Shown: piece by piece, positions 1 to 12,300 of the stretch
Layout of the letters: each line of letters opens with the position of its first letter
Position numbering within the stretch: the first letter of the stretch is position 1
Assembly: GCA_019648995.1 (NCBI GenBank)
Contig: BLXT01003539.1
Span: 2,473,209-2,495,038, forward strand
DNA length: 21,830 nt
Direction of reading: 5' to 3'
Source: Plakobranchus ocellatus
Taxonomy: Eukaryota > Mollusca > Gastropoda > Plakobranchidae
The notes under the pieces: model-generated
Told to the model about the DNA's origin: nothing
Database searches by the model: none
Seen by the model: only the letters and a program-made list of their open reading frames with translations
Program-made: the position numbers and the translations under genes

Positions 1-204
1 CTAAGAAATTCATTTATTTAGGAGCGAATTGCAGAAGGAAGAGCAATCCGGGATTTATTTGTAGATCTAAGGTGTTAAAAATGCATGGAATATGGAGAAC
101 TTTTTAAATCTCACCGATAGTTTTTCAAAGCAGCGCGAAAAAAGTTCCATAAACAAAATCCATTATAGTTTGAAAGTGAAAAAAAAACATATTTAAGTAC
201 TAAC
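1..204 (-). other. RNGTT intron after exon 16 (start only)
   Basis: This is AT-rich intron sequence starting with the GTTAGT donor. The conserved residues expected after motif VI (AVCNSISNPVTKEM-like in human) are not encoded here in any minus-strand frame. Confidence 0.8.
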
Positions 205-328
205 CCATGGCAGTGCTATAGCTGTTTGGGAAAGACTTGTCTGTTCTCTCTCTCATAAACTGCCATGACTTTCCATCAAAGGAACACTCTATGATTTTTT
301 TGTCGTACGGTCTGAGGCTTTTGGTTAC
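205..328 (-). CDS. RNGTT: RNGTT exon 16: motif VI, last exon in window
   Basis: It encodes [20 protein letters not shown], then [21 protein letters not shown] and one extra base. [11 protein letters not shown] is motif VI (human [17 protein letters not shown]), which closes the OB domain over the GTP. The acceptor is TCTACTTCAG. The donor is G|GTTAGT, phase 1. The human protein goes on for about 54 residues; I see no convincing continuation in positions 1-204, so the terminal exon lies outside. Confidence 0.96.
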
Positions 329-3300
329 CTGAAGTAGAACAGATGTCTCAAAATATCATAAACATTTTTACAATAATTTGTCAAAAACATCTTTTTAAGA
401 AATAAAATCCATGCAGTTCATTTTGAAAGACACTGACCAAATTTTCGAGGTTTGCAAGTTCTGAAGTCATATTGGCTGAAACATACAAAACATGCAACAT
501 ACTAAAAAAAAACATTTTTAGCATACAAAACAAAAAGAAAAGGAATGATTATTACCTAGGACTCCGCCCAAAAAAAAACCCAACAAAACTTTAGCCTTTT
601 AAGTGGAAGAAAGAGGATGCTTGGACATTTTTTATATTCCTGATGCACATGTTCTGAGGTCAAGGTTCATTTCAGCTTTTATTAAAACTTGGTTTTACAT
701 TTTTTTATTTCTACCTTTTCCTTCATACATTTTTTTTCATTCTTCTCTTTAAAATTGAAAGTATTCATTTTTTTTACTAGGTGTTGATAAAAAAAAACCC
801 AAAAAACATAAATCCGGTAGAACTAGAACTGGTTCCATCCAAAGCTTTGTGCCAATTATAAATTGTTTACTATTGAAAAAAAATTGTTGACAAAATTATT
901 TCAGTGAGCCTTGGATATACATGTAATAATGTACTGAGTCTGACATTGTGTTCTTGTTGAACCGGAAGTCTTGTTGAATATTAAAAGGTTGTCTTAAGTG
1001 AAATAAAATAAGTACACATTGTAACATATAGGATGTGAAACAATTCAAGGGGCAAACCATGGGCTTCTATGAGACAGTGACAACAGATTCATGTGCAGGC
1101 TCAGTCTGAGCACTACCATTACATAAGTGTGTTATAGGCCTATAACTAAAAATCTAACTAGAATGTAATCTATCTAATGTGGCTGGTTCTTCTGCACAGA
1201 TCATTGCTTGCGTAAACACAAGGTCTGTAGTTTCTACATCTTACACAATGCATGAAAAATTTGGATCATAATTTTTCTTAGAAGAAAGATTTTCTTTCTT
1301 TTTTTTTTTTTTTTAAAATTATATATATATATATATATGTAGGGATGATGCATAGTTTGTTTAAATGAAATATCTAGTTGAAGGATTGAAAAACAAGACT
1401 GACAATATTTTTTTCTAAACATGCAGGTCTGGATAAGCATAGAAGTCACTTTCAGTTGCAAATGAATCATGCCTAAATGTTTGCAAAACTTACTTTTCTG
1501 TAAAAATGTAGCTTTTATCTCAATTTGAAACTTCATGCACATTTTTCATTCAAATGTTCAAATCGCAAAGCTTTTTTTAAACCCTCTAACTAAAAAAATA
1601 GGGTGACTTTATACTCCCCAATTATACAGGTATGATTAACTCCCTCTTTAATTGTTATTGGAGATAATCATTTTACCATGTGACCCCTAATATACAGCTA
1701 TGATAACAAAACATGTCATACGGATAGAGTCAATCAACTTCCATAGTGATTGCTGCCATTGTGCCAACTAGCATGATGTTGGACTCCACTCCAAACAACC
1801 AACCTCTGATTTCTTTGATCTCTTGGTGGGCTTAATACACTAGACCTAGAACAGCATCTCGCAAATACTACCACAGCTTACTTTTTTTTCCATCAATGTA
1901 AGGTTCAAGAGTTTTATGGGGGTTTTTTTCAGCAGGGTAGTAAATGTGTTTTTTTGTTTTTTGCTTTTTTTCCCCCCAAACATGAGGTTAAGATTAAGAT
2001 CAGGCATAAGAGAAAAGTATAAGCTGTGCTGACTGTTAACATTGTGCAACATCAATTGTTGATTTTCATCAAATCCATTTCCAAAGATCCATTGAGTTGA
2101 ATCAATTTTTTAAAAATACTAGTGATCACAAAGGGATTTTCATCGATATTTTGGGATAGACACTTCATTTAATTGCAAAACATTTGGTAGACCTTTGATT
2201 CAACGCTATAAAAACTAAACAGGTCTATCTGTCCATACAAATATCAGCAGTTGCAAAAAAAAAGATGAGCTTTTGATCAATACCGCCTTTTTTTTGGTAT
2301 AATATAAAGAAAATCACAGGTTAAGAAATCAGGATACAGGAGACTTGTTGAGCCAAGCTTACTCAGTGTGATTTTCTTGGTGTTGAGCATAAGGTGTAAT
2401 TTTTTCACGTAAAACATAATGTTGCCTGGTTTGCCTCTTATGCTTAAAATAAAAAAAAATGTTTTCATAATTTCTTTCACACAATCAATGCTCTGTGGCC
2501 AGCTAAGCTTTCAGCCAGCCAATACAAAGAAAGACTGGGGAATTAAATTGAATTTATTATAAATGAAAATCAAACTTTTTGGAGATAATTTTGTTTCTCC
2601 TGAGTTCTCCGTCCCATTACAAAATTCCCAACTTTTTCCCAATTTCCCAACCTGCTGGGGACCTTGGAAATAAGGTACTAAAAAAAAAAAAAACCAGGGA
2701 AAACCAGACTCAGCAGCTATGTTTACTTATCAGGTTTCAGACACCATCATTTAATTACCTTCATTTCTGCAAAAGGTGCTTCAAGCTGTCCCACAAACAG
2801 CAAGCCTTTGGTTTGAGGCAGCATTCTGTAATGGAGAAGAGATACGAGAGCTGAATTAATCAATGCAAAATCAATCTGAGTGAACAACCTAAAAATTATT
2901 ACACATCAAAGTTTGTGATGTTGCACTGACATGTTTCAAAATTTTTTGACAAGATCTATGCATGCTTAAACAAATGTAGAGTCTATAAACAAGGGCAAAT
3001 GTACGGTCTCTACCACAGTCATCCTCACAAATATCTAAGAACTACGAGGGCAGGCTGATAATTAAGTTCCGTTTGCTAATAACTCAGTCGATTTTCGTCA
3101 CATCGACCTAAAATTTCATACATATACTCTCGAATTATTTTTCTTGGCTGAACTAGAACAACAAGTTTGTGTGATGTTATTGGTACTCAAAATGCAGCGA
3201 CGCGCAATACGTGATGGGGTAGCCATGTTTATGAGACAATGGCGACGTCCAATGACCTTCTCATCAAACAGCGCTCTGTTATCTAGTTTTTGACAGCTGA

Positions 3301-6300
3301 GGGATGTTCTGCTGCAAATGTATGCCTGAAACATGGCCTACCGCTACTATAAGAATCGTATATTTTGTACATGATCCAAAAAACTATGCAAGCTACATGT
3401 ATTTTAACTTGGCTCCTAGAATTAGAACAGAATAATATCTACATTAGATCAAATCATCTGCTTTGAGTCAATTTCACCTAAATCTAGAATCTACAGGAAC
3501 CTCGGGATTAGATCTGGGCAGTAAAATATCAGTTTGGATAACTTGGTCTAGAGGACCAAAAGTTATGTCTAGTCCTAACAGAGTATAGCAAACATCTAAT
3601 CTAGTCGGGCCACAACTGATAAAATGAATCTGGCACTGAGATATGCATCTACAAATGGCTGTGTGGAAACACCAACATTCGCTCTATGCATATCCCTATG
3701 GGCTGATTATAAGCATTAACGTTCATAATCGCAAGAATCTGATACCTTGTGGCATATATCGATAAAAAGGAATGGTTGAATAAAGTAATGAAATATCGAT
3801 AGATTATTAGGACATATAAAAAATGAATATATTGAATATTCAATACCATTTACATTCTAAATATTAAATAATTGTTGATATCAGATTGACCCAAAAGTAT
3901 AATGAAGGAGGGCTTTCTTTTCCCCATTCACTGAACAATTTTATCAACTGAGTTTTAGCAATAGCTCCCAAGTGGCAGAATTTATGGCCCTTCATCAAAA
4001 TTTTTTCTGGGGTTAAAATGACAGATGGCAGTTCTGCCTTTTATGTTAAAATAAATTCCATCATGGTGTATCTCATTTTTCACCCTTGAGGAAACCCGAA
4101 AACTAATTTTCTTAATGAGGGCCTTGCTCCCAATCTCTACTGGGCGGCAGAGACTAACAAGAAATTTTGATTGGTTTGCATGCCAGCTACAGCCGAAGAA
4201 TATGCACCCATGTATCTATCTCAATTTCAATGATTTTTTAATTTCATGAATCTTTCAATGGGAAACAAAGTCAAAAACCAAAGATTTTAGGATCCAATTG
4301 ACTGTGCATTACAACCCATACACTCTTAACTTCAACCTTTTTGGTCCTCTTCAGCTGCATGTATGCCAGGTCTGAATAAACCATGGAAGGATCCTGAAAG
4401 CATAAAGGTGAAATTGCTACCTGCTACACCACCATTCAGGACTAACAGATCTAAAGTAGAAAAGAACAATTCTCTCAGATTTAATGCAGAAATTGCAGAG
4501 TGCTTTTCTATCAATGCCGCATTTAAGATCTTAACTAAGAAAAAACATATTTTTAACTACTCACCCTGGTGCTTCAAACTTCTGTATCTTCAGCCTGAAA
4601 TCTACTGAGTTAAGAGAAGGTGGTTTCCATTTTAGAATATCCTGACATCTCCCACACACATATGGCTAGTCAAAGGAAACAATAAAAACAATGGTGAAAA
4701 ATTTTAATAACCTAATCTAAAAGCAATACAAGAATACAACCACCAATTCAAACTTATAAGAACAAATGAAACAACGCAGAGTATACGTTACAACGTTTCA
4801 CCCTTAAGGCTTTTTCGAGTAAAAAAAAATGACAATAAAGCCTTAAGGGCGAAACGATGTTTAGATAAAGCCTTAAGGGAGAAACTTTTTACTATATTTA
4901 TTTCATTTCCTTTAACCATCATTGCATCTTCAGGATCTTTAAATTTATTTGTATGTTTCTGGGAGTGTGGTATTTGTATATTTTTTTTTAACTTCTAACA
5001 AACTGATCTCAAATACAAAGTAAGAAGACAGTCAATCAGAGGCACAATTTCTCCACTCAACTTAATAGACAAAATTAAAGCACAATGATATATTATGACT
5101 AATTCTTTTATTTAAGTTGTTCAATGAGTAATCTATGCAGGCACTGACAATTTTAAACTTACAAAAAAAAAAATAAATAAAAAAAAAAAACTTATGAAAG
5201 GATTAGCAGTCATTGATTGATAATAGTCTGTCTTCTCACTCTGAGACTTTCTTTAAACTGTACAGTTTGCTTTTGTGTTATTTTGTTCGTACATGTATAT
5301 AATTTCTAATTGTCAACTGATCTCTTTTTCTTCTTTATTTTGTATGGTCTTAGATAAAAATAATTTGTGTTGAGTCCCCACAAAATGAAACAAGCTGAGG
5401 TCCAACATAACAAATTTAAATACCAACAACTAGAGGGGTGGAAAATTCTAATTTCTCTAAGTGGACAACTTTTTATAGATGAGATAAATGCCTTGGAAAA
5501 TTTTAGTTCTTTGATTGAAAATTTTGATTTGATCTTGGTGATGCAGAAGTGCGATTGGACTCATTTTGTGGGAACGCTACACATCTGTTTTAAACATTAG
5601 GATTAAATTCCTGTTGCATAATTAAATATTAAAAAATCTGAAACAGGCAGTTATTACAGATACAAAAAAAAAAATGCATTTTAAAAAACACTTTACATAT
5701 AAATTATGTGTAGTGTGCAAAAATGGCCATAATAATATATATGGATTGCACCCCTGAGAGCTAAACTCATAGGTTTGAAGATGGAGTCCAAACCTACAAT
5801 GCACATATATAAAGAAGGTGAATTAATATGTGCAGTAGTCTAGTTGTTACAGACTTGGTACTGCTATAACAGTGATGTCTTTAGTACCCTTTCTCTACCT
5901 TTTAAAGGCATTGTTAAAAAATTATCTTTTAAAAGCCATTAGTTTATATGATGAATGCATTCCTCCCATGCACTGTACTGACTGGGAATTAGGACAAATA
6001 AAATGCTATTTTAATAACTTCTTGTGCTCACACCAACTGATAAAAATACCTGAAAAAACAATATTTCTACAAGATAAATTCTTTTCTCTCCAAATGTCTT
6101 GCCATGATTAGAAAAATTCACATCCAAATGAATTTCTGATGGTCATTTCTTAAAGAAAAAGCACTTACCTCTTTTGAGGGTTGAAATATCAAACCATCAA
6201 CCTCATGACTGACATTCTTGGCAAAGTTTCCCTCCAATATCTGGGAAGTGAAAATAATTTAAAGCAACACAGAATTTTCTTTTTTTCATAATTGTAAATA

Positions 6301-9300
6301 ATGTGTACAACAAAATTAAGGAAAGTTTTTTTTTTTCCTTTGTGCACATAAGGACACTGAACAAATCATTGCTAAACTATTTTTAAAAAAAAACTCTCCT
6401 GATCTTGAAAAGCATACTATACATTCAAGATGTAAGAATTATTTTTTAAAATTATGAAAACCTGAGTTGCACATAAGGACTTAACAACAAATTATCTTAG
6501 ATGCCAAAAGAAAGGAAAAAAATCATAGAGAATTAAAAAAAAAAATTTTAAACAAAAGTTGAGAAATTTGAGATGATCGAGGTAAATAAGTCACAAGCCC
6601 TGTGAATACTTTTGCATTAGAGCCTTTTGATTCAATAACAAAATTTTTTTTTCCTATGCAAATTATGGGCCTCGCAAATTTAAATGTAATTTGTGACTAA
6701 TTTTGATTGCTTCACAAATATAATCCATTAAGGAAACAGCTCTGAATAAAGCAGACTTACTTTTTGAGACATTGCTATATCAAAAAAGTTTTTGATGCGG
6801 ACACTGAAAGGTTCTTTAGACTTGTCCAAGGTGCCCTGCTTCATTTTTGTGTGCCGAGGTCCAATAATTTCATTCTCTATACAGTACAAACGAGTGCCAA
6901 AATCTGTCTTACCCACTTCTTGACCCTGTTTGTAAATAAACAATAATAAACAAAAAAAATCTAGTCTAATAGATATAGCTTTTCATTTTTTATTCTTCTA
7001 ATTACCATTAATATATCAGAATTGTTCTTTTTTTTTTTTTTATGCAATAATATAGGTCAACAAAAGATATGTACAATACAACTCTTTGTGGCTGCAGTAA
7101 ATAAGAAAAGAATCCACTGTGACTGCAGCAGTAACAATTAGAATTTTCATTGTACATTTAGACTTGAAAGTAAAGTGATAATGATAGTGAAAAACAGTCC
7201 CTGCAAAGATTAATCCATCTATTGTAACATAAATCCTGCAAGTTTAATATGTGTTTTGAAAAATAAGAGCTATGTTTTTTCAAGTTTATGTTAAATACGT
7301 ATTATGTTAGCTAACATTTCAAAAACCATTAAAAAAAATGTCTGTTTATCAAATTTCACCTCAAATTTGACAATGTCATAGACAAGATATCTGGGAATAT
7401 CCTGTCCATCAACTTTATCAATGATAAGCTCCTGAAAAAAAAAGGACAAAAAAAAAGAAACACTGGTTAAAGCGGGATAGTTTGGACAGTATTACTTCTG
7501 CCATACTCTGTTATGTTTAGTTCAAAGTAAGGCATGGCTTAAAACATTCTATCAATATTTCACAGAACTGAAAAATAAGTTTTCTTCACGCATTACCTTT
7601 TTTAATTCAGGCAATAAATAATGCTGTTGATTTCCCTAGCGCAATTTAATGTATTTGCCTTCCATTGGTCCAATATATCACTTGACCATTTTGTCAACAA
7701 TGCATATTTAGAATCTTTCAAACTGAACCTAAAACTTGCTACTTCAATCATGTGCTTTTAATCTTTTCAAATCAATTTGATAAACCTAGACCTGCTAATT
7801 CCTTGAATTGAAAAAATAATAAAAAAAGAATTCTGATGTTGTTCATGAGTCTGAAGGCTAGCAAAAAAGGTTATATGTTATGTCTTCATTAAAAAAGACA
7901 TAAGCAAAACAAAAATTGAAAGACCAGTCTCAAGGACTTTGAAAAGATACCCCATAGGCATCAAAATATGTATTCTACAAAAAATTATGCATAGTTTCTG
8001 TGAAAAACATTGGAATCCATAAAAATTGCATCAATATGTTAGCAGCACTTGCTCTACTTTCAAACAGTCTCATTCTTCTAGCATTAATGTGCTTGCTTAC
8101 TGCATAGGATAATGACAGTTAGAATTCGATCATAGCTTACAATAATCCCACATCAGAAATAATGCAAACAAAACATCTGTGTCAAAAGGAAAGGTTGCAT
8201 CCATACTTGTTTGGTTATTTCCAACTTCAAATTTAAGCTGGGGGTATCTTATAAAGCTATGTAATGTGCAAATAATTTATTAAAAAATCATCAGCTTTAC
8301 TCACAAAAATACGCTCATCCTTAAAAACCAGCACAAAAAAAGCGTTTCTTAATCAGACAAATAATCTTGCAAAAGCAAAAAGGAAGCTTATCAAATATCC
8401 GTACCCCATCTAGTAATGTATTTGCTAGGCAGTCGTTAGGGCTTTTCCTTTTGTAGAAATTCAGGTGTGGAACATGAAAAACACAGTTGTCTCGATCAAG
8501 CATAAAAACATTGTCTTTCCCATCAACAACCATCATGTATCTATGAAAAAGGAGAAAAAAAAAAAAGAAAGCTGGAGTTGAACAATCAGTAAGCTGAAGT
8601 AAAAATATGGAGCACATAAAAAAAGAGAGAGGGCAAAAACAATTAAAAAAAAAAATCCTCAACCCTTGGCACTGAGGCCCGAAACTCATCATATTTAGAG
8701 CAATATTTATTGTCCATTTGCTGCTTTGTGATCTCAAAATTTTTGGGGCATTTTTTAAATATTCCTTGGGCTAGTGCCAGAAGGCTATGGCAGATTTCTA
8801 GGTGAGTTCATCGATCAAGCCTGCTCCAACCCTGATACAATTAGATTATACAAAATAAGGTCTCCAATGGCAAACAGTGAATCCACGAGTCAATCCAAGT
8901 TTAGAACACTTCAAAATGCCACATTAAAAGAAGCCCTATTCCAAGGGTCTAACAAGTTGATGAAATTAAGATTACATTAATTGATACAATGCAGGCTTTT
9001 ACCCAGCTCAAGGATTATAGACGTAAAAGAGCAAATCTTATATCTAAAAAAAATATAAATCAGATAAAAGTTTTTTAAAAAGCCGCTAATTGAGGACAGA
9101 AATGCAAAACCTCATTCTTGCTCCGCCCTAACCCACAAGCTATAAAATAGAAATATCAAGATCAAAGAGATCTTGAAAGGTGATGAAAAGATGTTGGTTT
9201 AATACCTGTTTCCATCTGCCTTCCAGCTGACTTTGTAAGGCTTCTCTGTAAGATACTTTAAGTTGTTCACATCCATAGAGACTGGTTGAGATCCTGGGAA

Positions 9301-12300
9301 GCCCGAACTGAAAATTCAGGAAAACATGTTTTTTTGCCATGAATGAGTTTAATGGTTGGACTTTTAAAAATTTAATGACACAATATTTTTATAATAAAAA
9401 TATTTCAAGATCATTTGTGTTACTGTTTTTGAACAGATTTTTAAAGTAAACCCCTGCAAAAAAAAAAAAAAAAAAAGTTATTCTTGTCGATTTTGCTTTC
9501 CTGGCCAGAGTTTTTTTCTCTTCTTAAATATCATGATGAAAACATACATAACATAAAGGACTCAAAGATTTCTTAACATTTCTCACGAGAAAGAAAAATT
9601 AATACGTTAATGTTTACTATAGACTTGCCAGGTAAAAATATAAGAAAACAGGATTTTGAGGCAAAAACAGGAGCACACTAAAAAATATACTTTATGGAGA
9701 AAAATAGAAGCCTAGATCTTATTACACTTGAGAGAGAGGGCTGTCAAAACAAATGCTAAGTAGATCACACACACTTGAACCAAGTGACATTAAAGTTATT
9801 TTGAATGTAGATTACTTTATTTTGTGGTTGGAAAACTTCCACGTAAGGTAGGTGATGACAATGCTTTACCTTAAGATCATTTTTTTTCAATAATTCTTAT
9901 AATTGACACATTTGTTGTTATAAAAAAACTTATATATATTTCAAATCATGGTCACTAATAGTTACAGGTAAAGCTTGTGATAACGAGTCCCTTTAACATA
10001 TTTTTATCTTTCCATTTTTCAGAGATGGGCACAACTCCCCCCAAAAAATCCAGAGAATGCTCATCTCTGTCTATTCGAGTGATCAAAGGATATACTATTT
10101 TACTTGTGCCTGAATTTCTAAAGTAGGAAAAAAATCCAGAATTTTGCAAAAATCTGGAGAATGCCCATCTCAGATTTTTGGGTACTAATGTGACTAATAA
10201 GGACTGATTTTTTTATATTTAAAATAATCTTTAGAGATCTACTCTAAACATGATCACCAACAGTTACAGGTTAGGCAAGTTATGATGACAATGAATTCCT
10301 TTGAGATTTTACGTAAATGGTATTCTTTTTTTTTGTTTAAATAGAGATCTACTTCAAATAATAAACTGTTATAGGCAAGGCAGTCTATGATGACTAATTT
10401 GTTAGAGAATAGTTATTATCTATCCGTTCTCATTGGAGTTTTTCTTCCCTGACACTCATGGATAAAAGTCAAAGACAAAGGCTATAACGATTCTGAATTT
10501 CTTTAAGATCAACAATTAGGCCTATCGTTTGGGCCTGTCAAAAATCATCAGTTCCTGAGTAAAATCATAGATCTAGCCAACCAATACTTACAGATAAGGC
10601 AGATGATCTTTACTGCTCTGGAAGAATCATCTACCTTACCTGTAAGTGTTGGTTGGCTAGATCTATCATTTTACACAGGTGCTGCTGATTTTTCTTCACG
10701 GTTGACAATATTTCCAGTGAACATAAAAATATTGCATGTAAGCCTGAAACATTTTTGTTTTTTTGTGTGTATGTGATTAAATTTAAGGCATATTTTACTT
10801 TGTGATTGCCTACACCCACAGGTATGGCATAGATCTGTGATGCCACTAAATTCCTCTAAAGTACATCTTGCTTAATCCTTTTTTCATCCGCCACTTCTTA
10901 TTTAATAACAACAACAAAAAAAAATAGCGGCTTTCAAAACTATAGGCTCCAGACCTGGGTCTATTTCGTTAAATGAACGGCATTAAAATGTATTAAAGGC
11001 AGGAGATGACAATGAATGTCCAAGTCCTGAGACAAAATATCATAACAATAATAAAGATCTAGGCTGGTCTAAGATTGCTTAAATTTGATGACACTGAATT
11101 TCTGAAAAGGAGCAAACTTAATCCCCATACTATTTCATCTAATTCTTTGATGTTGTCATCCCTATGCTTCATCTTGAAAAACAATTGTTTTTTTATTACT
11201 CAGACAATCATGACGAGAACAAAACAAACAAAAGGATTGAAACACCTCACTGATGGTGATCTAGATCTACGCTAAAATAATGTGCATGTTTGAGATCTAG
11301 ATCTACTGATTTTCACACTTGCATGGATTGTGCTGGACACAGGTCATTCACATAATGCAAATTTATTGCTTTGTGACTATATCCTTCCTGGATTTTAAAA
11401 TTTAGGTTAAGCCCACACTGGAAGCAACATGAATTGTAAGAGCCCGAGACGGACTGATGTCACAGTTACTGTGCTCAGCCCAACTTTAAGTTAGCCTGAT
11501 AATTTACGTAACAACGCTGGCCTTCTGGTTTGCACTACGACGGTCATTAGAATTATGCATGGTCACATAATAGCATTCTTCTTTCCCTTATCCAACAGAG
11601 CTACTGATGTAAGACCAGGCTTTAAAACTCAAAGGATAACTGCGATGCTTGAACAATATGAAAGTTGCAGTCAATTTGGTGTGCTTTTGCACCAAAGAAA
11701 TTAGAGTATTTTTAAACATGTTGGACAAGTGAACTGCTGCCTCGAGTATGAGCTGAGAATGTATGCTTACTTTGCTTGTACTTTGCAGATTTGCCTGTCT
11801 CATGAATGAATGGTTGAAGCAATGACGCATCCAGCTCAAAGAGATGTTAAGATAGCTCAGCTGACTTAGGCTTAAATATTTTTTTTTTTAAATCAAAAAA
11901 TGTGTCACCGGTTATTCCTTTTTTTTCTTTTAATTCTCAAAAGACAAACTAAATTCAATATCTCAATGCTTCAAACCAGTCTATCAATAAAAAATTGGGA
12001 TTTTTTACTTTACATTGGGAAATTGGAAGACGGGGTATTCTTTTTTTTTATATAATTGAGAGACTTGGCATGTCTTTTACCACAGACCTTGTATTTAGTC
12101 CATCTTTTTGGGGGGATCATAGATTGAAAATATGGGGACTTTTTATAAAATGAAGAATTTCATAATTTGAAAAAAAATGAAACCTTGTTGAATAACAGAT
12201 ACCACTCACATTAACTGTTGCAAAAATAGTAGAAAACGAGCATTTAGTATCATACCAAGCCTCAAATTCAAAAATAAGAATAAAAAATAACAGCATCCTT

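Larger units (their letters stand above)
2826..4564 (-). other. RNGTT intron 14 (1.7 kb)
   Basis: Bounded by the GTGAGT donor and the TTACAG acceptor. It holds a mariner-like fragment (3043-3350) and a stretch rich in TCTAG/CTAGA words (about 3480-3610). The rest has no recognisable content. Confidence 0.85.
4666..6168 (-). other. RNGTT intron 13 (1.5 kb)
   Basis: Bounded by GTAAGT and GACTAG. It contains the CTTAAGG foldback repeat at 4790-4886 and an A-rich tract at 5163-5190. The two plus-strand open frames (5367-5600 and 5872-6111) have AT-driven composition and no recognisable similarity, and I do not call them genes. Confidence 0.85.
9843..11035 (+). repeat. cluster of degenerate direct repeats (TTACAGGTAAGGCA / GATGACAATGA)
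   Basis: Look-alike copies lie at about 9843-9879, 9947-9997, 10233-10310, 10343-10405, 10582-10604 (with an inverted partner in the foldback) and 10991-11035. The best pair, at 10233 and 10343, shares AGAGATCTACTYYAAAYA followed by GTTAYAGGYDAGGCA and ATGATGAC. Spacing is irregular (about 100-400 nt) and identity is low, so this is an old dispersed or tandem family, not a fresh satellite. Confidence 0.6.

Noticed and set aside
1-204. A possible terminal exon after CACCTTAG near position 68, opening DLQINPGLLFLLQFAPK and then a stop.
   Set aside because: It does not resemble the conserved continuation after motif VI of the capping enzyme and is rich in leucine by chance.
4332-4446. Apparent alternative OB-fold exon: after a CTTTCAG acceptor one frame gives GILP and another [11 protein letters not shown], both faintly like the capping-enzyme segment between motifs V and VI.
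   Set aside because: The two halves are in different frames, the exon 14-phase frame hits a stop, and there is no GT donor at the right place. The exon at 2759-2825 supplies this segment with a clear match and perfect phases.
5367-6111. Two plus-strand open frames of 77 and 79 codons in intron 13.
   Set aside because: Their length and composition fit chance in AT-rich DNA, with no domain or similarity recognised and no splice context.
6343-6480. 13-nt direct repeat TGCACATAAGGAC, 125 nt apart in intron 12.
   Set aside because: It is short, with only weak flanking similarity, and no unit or mobile-element mark can be defined.
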